Below, one piece after another: positions 1-11,497 of a DNA stretch of 64,000 bases. The notes beneath the pieces are model-generated. The model saw only the letters and a list, made by a program, of their open reading frames with translations. It was not told the origin of the DNA and did no database searches. This DNA comes from Hansfordia pulvinata (Eukaryota; Ascomycota; Sordariomycetes; Xylariales), in contig BJKQ01000015.1 of the NCBI GenBank assembly GCA_006538405.1, forward strand, positions 558,001 through 622,000. The letters run 5' to 3'. Every line of letters begins with the position of its first letter. Within the stretch, counting starts at the first letter, position 1. The position numbers and the translations under genes were made by a program.

Positions 1-1744
1 CGTGTGTATCGTAGTGGTGGGTGTGGGTTAGTGGTGCCATTTTCCTTGAGAAAAGCTCTGAGGGGGAGCGGTGTCGTCGCCCTTTTTGCTTTTTTCGCGA
101 CTGGGCTTGAGAGAGTGTGGCAGAGGGTAGAGGGTACTCGTATGCCATTCGTTTTCTTGCAAAGCATTATACTGCCCAGATATCGAGGAGTCTGGATTCA
201 GGTCCCAAGTCCAGGTCGCAGGTCCAGATCCCAGATCCAGACGAGGATCCAGGTTCAGGCCCAGGTCTGGGTTCAAGCCACACATTACTCGTCTCGTACA
301 CCCACGCTGTGATGACAGCTCCCAGCGTAACAAGCCCCCTCCCCCCCTCCCCCTTATCCTACCCGTACTCCCTCTTCTCGGCGACAAACCAATGGGGCGC
401 AGGGATCTTTCCTTTTTCCCTCTCCTTCTTCCTTTTCTCCTTCTACTCTCTTGCACCCCGGCTAGGAGGTGGGCTGATACAGCCAGACCTCGCAGGAGCC
501 AGAAACCCCCTTCACCCGTTCCCCGCCCCTCGCCTCATCACCCTGCGTCAAGTGAAGCTGCGAGCCGGCAGCTTCAGCCGCAGCAGAAGCGGCCCAGACC
601 AGATCACGCTCTCGATATGGCGCATGCGCACGAGTACGAGTAAGTGCAGGCGCGCGGCTCCCATGGTGTGTGGCGGGCCCATCACACACACACCGCCGAG
701 GCCAACCACTCAGCCAGCCCAGTCAGTGTCCTCTAACATGTGGCACGGCACGGCACGGCACGGTACAGCTGGCTGGTGGACGACAAGGGCCAACGCGCCA
801 TCCCACGCGGGGCAACACGCGCGCGCGGCGCGGGATATGCAGCTTGTCATCATGGCCGTCATGTCATCCCGTGGCTTGCGCGCGGGGGGGAGGAAGGATG
901 ACCACTGAGGAGGATACCCGCACCGCAGATTTCCTTGCACTTTGTGCCGACACCTCCTACAAGTACGAGTACTCGTACGCACTGCCCTCTGATGTCGGCG
1001 GGACCCAATCATCACTGCAGCTGGAACTTTTCTTCTCCTGGCACATGATCAAATAGGATCGAAAATAGAAAAAAAAAGAAAAAGAAAAACTTGAAAATTG
1101 AATTCCCATGGGTATTTGGCCCCCCTGAACTACCCTTACATGCAGCTTGCTTGCTTGTGTATGCCCGAAACGAAGAGGAGAGAGGGGCAAAGAGAGGGAC
1201 AAATGAAAGATGACCAATAGATCCCCGCTGATGTGATATGCCATGACCCCAAGTCTCCCTATGCTGACGCCCCAGAGAGAGAGAAAAAATAAAAAAGAAC
1301 CAAAATGCAGGATATGCAGAAAAGGGAAGGAGGGGCCAGCGTTCGGCTCCGTGCGAGACAGAAACCCCAGATCCCCTCCCTAGAATGAAAAACATATCAC
1401 ATGTCGCTGTTACACAATCTCGATGTACAGGGTCCCCCAAATCCCCCTTCCCAAGCCCAAGACGTCCAAGAACAGAGAGTGATAGGCTGGCCCGAATGGC
1501 CACGCCCGTAGGCCAAAGGAAAGCCACCTGCAAAGACCTGGTAGCAGATGCCCAGAAGTTGGACGCCAGCGGCGTCCTTGCCACGTGAGACGCTAGCATG
1601 ATGCAAGCAGCCCAATGATATCACTCCCAGTCCCCTCCAGAAAGGAGAGGTGGCCAGGTCAATGAAACAACGGGGGGACAAAAGAAGAAGGAGAAGGGGA
1701 GGAGAGAAGAGGGCAAGGCGGTCGAGAAGAAGGACGAGCTCGCT
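1..1744. other. Gene-free spacer with degenerate repeats
   Basis: No open reading frame here has a recognisable domain or consistent coding character. The stretch at about 195-275 is a degenerate direct repeat built on CCAGGTC/CCAGATC. A short run of CACGG units lies at about 743-763. Four copies of the octamer TACGAGTA/TACTCGTA occur at 135, 635, 964 and 970; the last two overlap to form a 14-bp perfect palindrome (TACGAGTACTCGTA). The right part is the downstream flank of the 2EXR gene. Confidence 0.6.
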
Positions 1745-2746
1745 TCATGCCATGAGCACCCGACGCGGCCGGCTCATCCGGAAGCGCGCCGTGGCCACCA
1801 TCGGCTCCCTAGCCCAGGCCGTTGTCATGAGGTCCATGGCCGAGCGGAACTCGTCGAGCGCTTCCTCCCTGCGCTTGCGCTCCGGGTCGCCGTGGTCCTG
1901 GTACTTGGTCATGAAGCACTCGAGCGACCCCTTGGGCACCTTGTCGCGCAGGTCCAGGCACGACGTGTCCCAGTCCCGCGTCAGGTCCGCCGCGTCATCT
2001 GTCTGCGTCGTCGTCACCCCCGTCGTCACGGCCGACCCGAGCCGCGCCGCATGCTCGGCCGTCCCGAGTCTGCTGGGCTCGGGGTCGTCGTCCTCCTCCA
2101 GCTGCGGGAGTCGCCCCAGGGTCCGGCTCTCCGGCGGAGGCTCCGCGACCACCACCTTGTTGAGCGCCTGGTCCTCGGGATCCAGGCAGCGGAGCACACG
2201 CCAGACGCTCTCGAGGCCCATCGCCAGCACCCGCGCCCGCCTCAGGTCCGGCGTCGCGCGCAGCAGCTGCAGGGCCTCGGGCGTCGTGGCCGACTCGCCG
2301 AGGAAGATGGTGTCCCGGCTGAAGTCGAGGTAGATCTTGGGCTGCGCCGAGGCGCCGGCGCCGGCGCCCAGGGACAGTTGGTAGTGCTTCAAGGCCTCGC
2401 GGCGGGCCTCGTAGTTGACGTGCAGCAGCGGCGGGATCTGCGCCCTGGAGCGCCACGACGGCTCAGTAGCGGCGGCGCGCCGGCTTTCGCGCGGCGGCGG
2501 CGGCGGCGGCGGCGGAGGGGACCTGGCGAGCTCATCGCACAGACTGGACCCTACCAAGGGGGGTAGTGGCGAGGGCGGAGGGGGCTCTGCCGTCTCGGGC
2601 TCGACAACCACAACGCGCGAGTCAGGCATCGCCAAGCTGAATATGAAGAGGCGTAGCTCCGGTGGCAGATGTGGGAAGAGGGTGAATGTTGGTGACGGGG
2701 CCGGGTGATGAGCCACCCGGTAGACTGGAGATGTCGCCACGTGCAT
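1745..2746 (-). CDS. 2EXR-domain (F-box-like) hypothetical protein
   Basis: A single-exon protein of 333 aa. Near the N-terminus (about residues 20-46) it has the pattern FTLFPHLPPELRLFIFSLAM, with R, V and E residues following. This is the hallmark of the fungal 2EXR family, large in Pezizomycotina and resembling F-box modules. A second conserved patch around residues 105-115 (PPLLHVNYEARREAL) is also usual for the family, in which a short helix recalls leucine-rich or F-box-associated regions. Two proline/serine-rich, low-complexity stretches (residues about 53-90) come from GC-rich microsatellite-like DNA. The C-terminal third is charged and has no domain I recognise. The biochemical role of 2EXR proteins is largely unknown, so no function is assigned. 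The start at 2746 keeps the conserved block near the N-terminus as in relatives. Confidence 0.7.
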   Translation of the reverse strand: MHVATSPVYRVAHHPAPSPTFTLFPHLPPELRLFIFSLAMPDSRVVVVEPETAEPPPPSPLPPLVGSSLCDELARSPPPPPPPPPRESRRAAATEPSWRSRAQIPPLLHVNYEARREALKHYQLSLGAGAGASAQPKIYLDFSRDTIFLGESATTPEALQLLRATPDLRRARVLAMGLESVWRVLRCLDPEDQALNKVVVAEPPPESRTLGRLPQLEEDDDPEPSRLGTAEHAARLGSAVTTGVTTTQTDDAADLTRDWDTSCLDLRDKVPKGSLECFMTKYQDHGDPERKRREEALDEFRSAMDLMTTAWAREPMVATARFRMSRPRRVLMA

Positions 2747-2887
2747 GGTGTGAGATGCGTTTGTGTGTGTGTGTGTCGGGCGTGAGGAATATGGATACCG
2801 AGAAGAGAGTCGAGAAAGTAATGAATACGGGATGATGGATAAGCGGGCTCAAGATCAAGCAAGATGGCAGAAGAGCTGGACGGCGGG

Positions 2888-2896
2888 TATATATGA
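2888..2896 (-). promoter_or_regulatory. TATA-like element upstream of the 2EXR gene
   Basis: On the minus strand this reads CATATATAC, about 140 bp upstream of the start codon at 2746. Between it and the gene lies a GT dinucleotide tract (2762-2776) that would fall in the 5' leader. Position and sequence fit a TATA box, but no transcription start can be seen directly. Confidence 0.4.
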
Positions 2897-3045
2897 AGAA
2901 ACGACTTGGGCGAGCGGCGGGGCCGAGATCAACAATGTCTCGAGGGCGTGCTTTATAGGCCTACCTCAGCTAAGGTATGCGTATACGCCTCCGTCCCTCC
3001 ACAACCTTAGCCCACGCCACAGTGGGTCGAAACCTTGATGCAGCA

Positions 3046-3071
3046 ACTGACTGACTGACTGACTGACTGAC
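3046..3071. repeat. (ACTG)n tetranucleotide microsatellite
   Basis: About 6.5 uninterrupted copies of ACTG. A second array of the same unit lies about 540 bp away (3584-3624). Confidence 0.95.
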
Positions 3072-3240
3072 GCAGGACGACCGGAGGGAGCCCAGGGGCT
3101 CGGCGTACGAGTATACTCGCACGGATACTCGCGGGCAGGCCCCATGCCCCATGCGCTGCGTGCGAGGCCGGCCTTCGTCAGGCGGCCACCAGGCGCGGAA
3201 TCTGCCGAGATGCATCCACACGAGTATGGCGCGGTCCAGA

Positions 3241-3266
3241 GCTGCTGCTGCTGCTGCTGCTGCTGC
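3241..3266. repeat. (GCT)n trinucleotide microsatellite
   Basis: Nearly nine copies of GCT. It lies about 100 bp from a CAG-CTG palindromic run at 3364-3389. Confidence 0.95.
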
Positions 3267-3363
3267 TTCTGCCACCAGCGGCGAGCTTGCAGACTCGTAC
3301 GAGCGAGCAAGCTTTCGACAATCTGGCACGACCACGCCAGCCACAGCCACAGCGGCGGCGGCG

Positions 3364-3389
3364 GCAGCAGCAGCAGCAGCTGCTGCTGC
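3364..3389. repeat. Palindromic CAG/CTG run
   Basis: Five CAG units are followed directly by four CTG units, preceded by GCG repeats. The two halves are complementary, so either strand can fold into a hairpin. Confidence 0.9.
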
Positions 3390-3583
3390 ACCGATTGCAG
3401 CGCCGATTGCAGCACGCACGACCCCGGCCGGCTCTGGGCCTGGTCGATGTCGCCTGATCGCCCGTCCTCTTCTTTCCTCTCCGTCCGCCTCTCTTTCTTA
3501 GTCATCCAGGGGGCGCAGGGGCGGCCAGGGCAGGGACAAGCGCCCCGCCGCGCGCCGTGGACGCTGGATGAACGACGGGCGGC

Positions 3584-3624
3584 CTGACTGACTGACTGAC
3601 TGACTGAGTGGTTGACTGACTGAC
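3584..3624. repeat. Second ACTG-type microsatellite, interrupted
   Basis: Two blocks of the ACTG unit (3584-3607 and about 3613-3624) separated by a short interruption. Same unit as the array at 3046-3071. Confidence 0.9.
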
Positions 3625-4521
3625 GGGACGTCGTGTCTGGAATGTGGTTTGATGAGGAAACGCCGGCGTGGCCGATCTGTCGGGTGTGGCACGCCGTCTC
3701 GTGTTTGGCTGCACGCGTAGCCCGTCTTCCTGCTGTCTGTCTGCCCCTCTGTCTTTTCTCGTTGTCCCATCGTTGGTCCCCTGATTCCTGCCTGCCGTAT
3801 TCGCCCCACACGAATCTGTATTCCATGCCCTACATGTATGCCGTCACAGATGCCCGATGTTCCCTACGCCCCAACGCATAGCGTGCCGCCCTCGCGACGG
3901 ATCACGCGACCCGATTAGCCTTTGTCCTTGCTTGCTTCGCCGCAGCGAGGGGTCCATGTTCGGCCTTCGCGCCGGGGGACCACCACGACCGCGCTCGCGC
4001 TCGCCCGCGACGTCGCGTCCCGCCCCATGCGCCCGTCCAGGCATACAGCCAATGATGCCTTAGTCACCGAGATATCACCTGGCTAGCTTAGGTACCTAGC
4101 TAGCCGGCTGCTGCAGTAGAAGCGGCCGGACACCGACGACAGGGGCGCAGACCGGCCCATTGTTGGCTGTTCTCTGCTCTGGCCAGCCTGGGCTGGCACG
4201 GGAGATTTTCTGGATCAGCGCCCAGTCGTGCCGCCGGGTCCAGTCGTGACTCGGGCGGCGCAAAACTCTGGCACCGCCGACCTCTTGGCGGCGACGTCCC
4301 AGGCGCGCGGCCCATGCCCGTTCCGATGTTTTCGGGTCCTGCGCCCAGTCCCTGGCAACAGGTCAGACGAAACAGAACGTACGTACAGCCCGGCGGGCAG
4401 AGCAGGCCGCAAGCAGAGCCTCGAAAGCCCAGCAAAACCGGGATCCGTGCGTACCTAACGCACCTACGTGCGAGACGAGTATGTAGGTAGGTAGGACACA
4501 GGGCCTGGGCTCCCGCTCATT

Positions 4522-4553
4522 TGCCTGCCTGCCTGCCTGCCTGCCTGCCTGCC
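4522..4553. repeat. (TGCC)n tetranucleotide microsatellite
   Basis: About eight copies of TGCC in a row, in the spacer. No coding function is implied. Confidence 0.95.
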
Positions 4554-5259
4554 CACCGCCCGTGGCGGCATGTCTCGCAACGTTCGCAAGCACTGACGAG
4601 GCGTGCCGGCTCAGCCACGTGTGGGCGTGAACGCCGGGGCGCGCAAGCCGGTGGCCATCGCGAAACACGTGAGACCTTGTGATGTGCATCTCTATAGGTG
4701 AGGTACTCGTAGCCGTCGCCTCTGCGCGCCGCTGTCCCGGTCGTGCCTGTCATTCATCTGCACGGCAACGCGCGTCGAGGGGGGCGGCGTGGCCCTGGTC
4801 CGGCGGTTGGGCTGCTGTTGGCCCTTTCGACGCTGTCGCGGCTCGGCCTGCAGCGACGGTGCGGGCGCCCCAATGACGGGAGGCGATTGATGGGTGAGTA
4901 CGTAATCCAGGGGGGCCATCATCCAGGGGAGGCGGCGACGATGACGACGGGAATGATGGCGGGATGACTGGACGTGCAGAGCCGCGCGGTGCAAGCCACG
5001 CGCCGCGAAACGGCGGGTCGGGGTCGCGGGGTTGAGCAGGCCGTGGGAACGACCGGGTGGGACGAGCAGGCGATGCGTGGACCAGACACTGGAGACCGGA
5101 TGCTTGTCTGTCTGGCGGGCCAGAGGTGAGGAAGGGCGAGGTCAAGTCAAGGATGGCCTGGCCAAGTGAGACGATGGACAGCGGCGAGATGGTCGGAGGT
5201 CGGCGCTTCAAGTTCCGACCGCCGACCACCCCAGCGAGACCCCGCACTGTTTGTTGCTC

Positions 5260-5283
5260 CTGCTGCTGCTGCTGCTGCTGCTG
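5260..5283. repeat. (CTG)n trinucleotide microsatellite
   Basis: Eight copies of CTG, followed by CCATCC. Not part of a recognised gene. Confidence 0.9.
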
Positions 5284-7565
5284 CCATCCATGGACGAGTA
5301 CAGCCCTGGAGCCGCGCTACTGGACTGCCGCTACCAGGCCTGCCTCCCAGGCTGTGCGTTAGGGCTGTCTGCAGTGACGGACTGCAACCTGGGTAACACC
5401 GACACACGACGGCTCCGACTCAAAGTAGCCGTGACTTGGAACCTGCAGCCGGACGCAGCCAGCTCCGCGCCAACGCTCCAGTAGCAGAGACAACATCTGC
5501 CGGGTCCGGCCGCCTCGAGGTCGTCGTGTTCCATGCGGAGGGGATGGGGATACATGTAGATGCACTGGAATATCGGGTATCTTGAAAGACATGCCGGGCT
5601 GCAAGTCCTCAGCTTCCGAGCGAGCCCTACGGCATACTGTAGATATTGGGACCCGGGCCGCCCGTACTAGGCGGCGCACTCTCGTTGAGTACTTGCAAGG
5701 TACGCTCTACTCACCAGTCTCATTGGTAGTAGGTAGGTACCTATTGCCATCGGCGGGGTGGCCCAGGTTGCTGTCCCGTGCCCCGCCCCAGCACTGGACC
5801 TCCCTCCCACCTCACCTTTACAGCCGAAGCAGCTCCCACGCCGCCAACACGTCGGCGAAACGACAGCCATCATCACCGACATGTCCTTTCTTTTTCTCAT
5901 TTCTCGTCTCTCGTCCCATGCCCCTCATCCTCATCTCCTTTCCCCATCCCGCCAGAGACCCAGGTGCCGCGAAACAGCCCCTCGACGCACCCCCTTCCGC
6001 ACGTACCGGTGCCTTAGGTACCTTATGTTTGTCCTGACCCTGCTACGCCGGGCTCATCACGCCGACAACCTCCGGCTGCCCATCATTAACAAATCTCTCC
6101 TTCTTGCACCCTCGATCTCACGGCGAAACGGATGATCACTGTCCCCATCTCATACTCCTAAATGCTATCTGCGACCATCATGAAAAACCCCCGACCCGTA
6201 ATGTACCTACATGCACCGGGCCGCGTTGTCCGGTTCCTGTCCCGAGCCACATCAACCCACCGGACCCATCGCAATGACACCTCAATACAACAACTCAGGC
6301 TTGACCTCATTTCACATGAACAACCAGACTGCCTTGTCTTCCCGAAACCGACCTCCGACTTGCTCATGAAGCCACACTATGCACAGTCCAGACCGCACAA
6401 GAACCACCCAGATTACGAGTACCCACCTGCCTCTCTACTCTCGTCCCTCACCCACCTACATGCCTACCTACCTACCCTACCTCCTACCCAACATGTACGA
6501 GTACCCGAGGTGCCTTGCCTCGTCGTTCGCGCGAATCCATCTCATGCGCTCGCCAGCCTAGCCCGCCAGACAGATGCCGCGCCCGGCTGCCCGATCCGTG
6601 CCCTCCAATTAGACTTTTGGCCTTTTACAAAACCCAGGCCAAGGAAGTCATTTAGGGGGTGGGCTCTGTCGCGCTCACGCTTCCCACGCACGCCGCGCCA
6701 GATCTGCCGACAGACCGGCCCACTCGGCGGTCCGGGGCCCCAGACTTTGTATCCGTAGCCCCCGCGCCGAGGAGCAAGGATCCAATCTCTTCTCTTGCTC
6801 AACAATGGGCTAATCTCCTTTCGGATCGTGTCCATGTTTCTCTCCTTCACCCACCCCCAGAATGCCGGCTCGGACACAACGAAGCCGCGCTTCAAGCCCT
6901 GGGGAAAGACGGCGAGGCGGCTTGCAAGCACCTCGGGCCGCGAGATACAACGGCGACGGCCTATTGGTATACAGATGTAAGTAAGCAGGAGCCCGGAGAA
7001 AGTGAAGATCATGGTTGGGATCTACCCTGCGAGGGCGTACCTCAGGTGCGCAAGACATTTCCCAACCATGGCCCATCCGTAAGCAAATCAACACGTATGT
7101 AGGCGACAACGAGAAGAGCCGACGACGAGATCTACCAGTGGAAGTCCGCATCTAGCATGCCCCTAACTGTCCGTTCTTGCCGCCAGGTCGATCGGCAAAT
7201 CTTGCCCGTCATTTTTGACTCACACCACGCCCGAGCATCGCCGACTTTGTTCACATGAACAACACGGCAGCGCAAGCTGGTCAGACTTTCCATCTTTGGA
7301 GAGCCTGGCCAACATCGAGGCCAAGCGAGCGTCGGCTATCACGCCAAGCTGCTCTGGCACTTCTTGGTTTGAACGTGTTAACACAGGAGCTGCGGCTCAC
7401 TTCTCGGCATCATTGCCAATCATGCATGCATTCTCCCCACGACTCGAACCCATCTTGACGTCAAGACGTGATTTGCATGCTCAGCTGCGCATCTCAGCTT
7501 GATTATCATAACTCATTACACGCTCAGTACCAATCGTAACTTCGTCGCTAGATTCACATCTTCCC

Positions 7566-10500
7566 TCACACCTCCGTCTCGACCCCGACATCCTTGTCAC
7601 TGTGCTTGAAGATGCCACTAATGTTGCCCCGCAGACCACTGAGCTTCCCGCCAAGGTGGTCCGCCTCCCTGGCGACTCGCCACTGCATGATTCCTCGATG
7701 CTTGCGGTGCAGCTGCTTGTGATGGTCCTTGTAGTCGCGTATCTCACTGCGTACCCCGCGCTTCCCATCGTCAGGGTCGTTGTGGCCTGGGGCAGCGACG
7801 GATGCCGCCGTTTCCGTCACACCGTCCACTGGGTTGTGCAAGATGTTCTTGATCTTCTTCCGGAAGTTCGGCAGGGATATCTCAGACGAACCATCTGATG
7901 ACGCATCATCGTCTGAGTTGTCAGGACTGGACTCGTCGTTGGTGTGCACCTTCAGCTTGTTCTTCCGCGTCTCACTGTCCGCGTCGTTCCCGTTCGAACC
8001 ATCCGGTGACCGGCCGTCTTGGTCTTCGTGGATGTCAAGATTCTCGTCAGTAATCGTGTCAAGACATTCCATGACGTTCCTCATGTCCCCGTTCTTGGAT
8101 GAGGCGGCGTAGGCCTTGTGATAGCCCGAGAGGCCGCGCCAAAACCTGATATTGACCTCGACCTCCCCAAGCGGCATTTCTCCCTCCTCCACACCGTTGT
8201 ACCCGTAGCAAGAGGAGGCCTTGCGGATGTTGGATTTGCCGCCCTTCCAGACTTTCAGCGTTTTGGTTTCGTATTCCTCGTCGACAAGCTCCTGCAGCCA
8301 AAACACGGCGAACGCCGAGGTCCTATCGGGGCCAATGACGGATTTGCGAAACTCGATGATCATGGGCGATGCGTAGCGTTTCCGCACAGGCAGAAACGGG
8401 TTGTCTGGTCCGTTTCTTCCCTTGCACATCCACTGGCCGTTCTCAGGGTACATCTTCCTGTGCCCAATGTTGGTCCGAACCTTGATGCGATTCTGGGTCA
8501 GATCGTCGAGGGTCTCTCCCTTCGTCTTGATTGGCCCATTGATTTCCAGGGTGCCGTAGTCCCAGCCTTGGAGCTGGCGGGGCAACTGGATCTCGACACT
8601 GCGCCACACGATGCTGATGCGGGCCCGGCCGTACCCAACGCCACCAACGAGCGGGTAGTTGTCCATCACCTGGCTCCTTTTCTCGAGTAACTTGGCCAGC
8701 GGGAGATAAACGATCCCGATCAACGGGTCGTCTTCCCGCTCCCGAGCATCGCGAACGCTGACAATCAGCTCGCATTGACTCCAGTCCCGAACGAAGCGTT
8801 CAGTACCAGCATTGAAAAATGGCTTCGAGTTCTTCGGCTTGGTGCGAGTTCGGAAGATCTTCTTGTGGTCCATGATGATGGTGCAGTAGCTGTCAGGCAT
8901 GCCGTCGTGCTCTTCAGACTCGTCTTCGTGGTCGCCGTCGTCGCCTTGTTGGTCCTTCTGTAGCTTGGCAATTTCAAGGCCGGTAATGTTGTGGACTTGA
9001 ATGCTGACTACGCCAGATGGATAGTCCGGTGAGGGAGGGGCAGAGATGATCATGGACTCCTCAAGTTCGCGGTAGTCTTGCAGCTTCTGTTGTCGCAGCT
9101 CCTCGTCATCTGACGGCTTGTTGGCCTCTCTGAGCTTCCTCTCGGCAGTATCAGAGACGTGTTGCCTTAGCTGTTCCTTGCTCCTGATATCCTCGTTGAC
9201 GTTCTGTTGCTCGAGCTGCTGTGGTGTGATCTTTGTCTTCGAGAAGTAACCCACGGACCATGTCAGAGTTCCCGGCATGGGCTCTTCGGGATCCTGGCCA
9301 CGAAAGCGGTCTTCCCGGTCCCGAATCTTGTTGTGGGAGGCGGGATCATGCATGAGCTCCTTGAGACTGACTTCGATGCGGCCAAGATCATCGTCGGCAG
9401 ACCATTTGTCCGAATCCCATAATTGAAGACGGAGCCGTTCCTGAGCATTGACTTCTTCCGGAGTAACCAGAATGCTGGTGTACTCGTGCCAGGTTGGCTC
9501 GTTCTCGGACTCGATGATTCTGGTGGATGCCACAGGCTTGCCGAATTTGCCCCAAGACACTGTGACATATGAGTCGCTTGACCCTTCCGTTGGTCCGACT
9601 CCGCCATCGCCCTGCTTGAAGCCGCGAGCGTGTTTGATGCATATCCACACGACGCCCTTGGTGGTCGTATCCTGTTTGAAGTCTGCACCGACCAGCATGT
9701 CTTTCAGGTTCAGCGTCAAGCTCTTCGGTGCAACATATTCAGCAAGAGCCGCATCAATGGCTGACTGGACAAAGGAGGATACCAGCGGAACGTCCATGAG
9801 GTTCAAGTTATGCTTCGAAAGAGGAACACAGGACATGCTCGCTTTGGGCTGACCCAGGAACGTCAAAGTGCATAGGGAGAAGAAGGGAGGGTCCGGGGTG
9901 AGTTGAAGTCGAAGTCGCATCGTCATGATGATCCCGCGCAGCTCTACCCAGACCGGGATAGCAATGCCCCGGGCAGGTAAAACTTGAGCAAGAGATGTGC
10001 GCTTTTGGCCTTCTCCTTCAATGACTTCCCAGAAGTTCGAGCCCGGTACGCCAGCGCAAGCTCGAGATTGATAAAATCGCCTTCTTCAGCCTCCATACCT
10101 TCACGAATGGCCTGTTGCTCTTGTTCGGCCTGCTTCGTCTGCGGATCGCCACTCTCCCCGTCGTTACCATCCGTGGAAGACTTGGCATCGTCTTGCTCGG
10201 TTTCGGGATCGCTTCGGTCGGTTTGCTTCTTGTCAACATTCTTCTTGTCAACGCCCCCATCAGAGTTCACAGACTGGCTTGCAGCTCCTGATGGAAGCCA
10301 GCGCACACCCAGGACACGGATTGACTCGCTACCTTGGCCCATATCATCGATGCTGACCATCTTGATAGCCTTGGGCAGCGATGCCTGCATGACGTCCTCA
10401 ATAGTGTCGCCAAGCGATGCAAAGAGATCGGGATTGATGAGCGGCCAGATGGACGAAAGCAGGCTATTCAGCCATTGCGCCGACTCTGGGAGCTCTTCTT

Positions 10501-11497
10501 GGTCGTCGAGGACGGCAATTTCCTCTTGCCGCGCGGCATCCCAGGTCTCATCGTCAAAGACCTCGTTGGACTTTTTGTTCACCCATCTCCCCATACCGTA
10601 GACAACCAGGCTCCCAAGAGGAGCGAAAATGGCAGTTCCTAACCACTTGGACCAAGTGAACAGTCCTGACCATTTGGAAGGGTCTTCCCGGACCGGGGTG
10701 GGGATGGCAAATAGACACAGAGCGAGGATAGAAATCGTGCCTAGGCCCGCGACCAGGGCCTGCTGGTAAACCGAGGCCAGCTTCTCACGGGTCCGGGCAA
10801 AGTCTGGTGGAGGGAAGACGCGATGCATGCCATTGTAGCCGTTCTGTGACTTCAAGCGCTCCAACTCGAGTTCAGACTCGGACTTGGCTGCACCTTGAGG
10901 CCCCGTGGCGGTCCAGTGCGTGGTACCCGGTGCGGGTTCGTTTTCTGGAGCTGCCTCGAGATCCTTGTCTGTCTGATCGTGTATGGTGATTGGGAGATGA
11001 GTGACGGGATCGGTGACCTGGCGACCCCTTCCTTGCCGTTGCGTCTTTTTCATGGCTTTCCGCTTCTCACGAGGGTCGACAGCGCCGGCCACGGCCTCCG
11101 TGGCGGATGCTTGCTGCTGGTCGTCGTGGTCATGATTGCTGTCCCCCTGTTCCTCCTGCTGGTCTTGCCGGCGTTGCGGCGACTGCGAGGGCAGATCCGG
11201 GTCCGGGTCCGGAGGCTCTGCGTAATTGTGATTGGATGAGGGGTATGGGTGGTGCAAGGCTTTTTGATCGGGTTCATCGTCGTGGAAGACAGCCTTGGCC
11301 GAATTGAATGCGCGCTTGACCTTGGACTGATCCTCGGGGCCTTGCTGGGCAGCCTCTTCGTCCTTGATCTGGTCGTCGAGCTCGCGGCGATGCTCGCGAT
11401 ACTTCTGGATAGTAGGGATAGGGTGACTGCCGCTCAGCGGCTTCGCGTAGTGTCTGGCACTGGCATCATTCTCCTCGAAGTCGGCCTGGTTGGCCAT
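7566..11497 (-). CDS. Mug190-like SMP/C2 tricalbin-type protein, split by a one-base frameshift
   Basis: Two abutting reading frames (11497-9944 and the frame continuing to 7566) together form one protein of about 1310 aa resembling fungal 'meiotically up-regulated gene 190' proteins. The family combines membrane anchors, an SMP lipid-transfer domain and C2 domains, as in tricalbins that tether the ER to the plasma membrane. Residues 1-240 are charged and disordered. Two membrane segments follow (about 243-266 and 286-304). The SMP domain starts near 340 and is interrupted by an acidic linker at about 405-470. The second frame carries the SMP end, then two C2 domains, then a Ser/Asp-rich tail. 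The frame breaks after residue 510 (YLPG). One missing base near 9966 would give YLPGAIAIPVWVELRG, which matches the family as I recall it. The joined length plus one base is an exact multiple of three. No intron fits the join. Either a real lesion or a consensus error. Confidence 0.8.

Larger units (their letters stand above)
2747..7565. other. Gene-free spacer rich in microsatellites
   Basis: About 4.8 kb without a supportable gene. It holds the 5' region of the 2EXR gene and the 3' flank of the Mug190-like gene. It contains tetranucleotide arrays, CTG/CAG runs, a near-palindrome around a TAGGTACCTA core (4081-4105), TAGGTAGG-type arrays (4484-4495, 5730-5743, and 6461-6480 on the other strand) and TACGAGTA/TACTCGTA octamers at 3106, 4704, 6414 and 6496. 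Open frames here overlap repeats, differ on all strands and resemble no family I know. Confidence 0.6.

Noticed and set aside
2966..3826. 286-codon minus-strand frame over the ACTG/CTG repeats
   Set aside because: Its content is translated microsatellites (Ser-Val-Ser-Gln, poly-Gln, poly-Ala).
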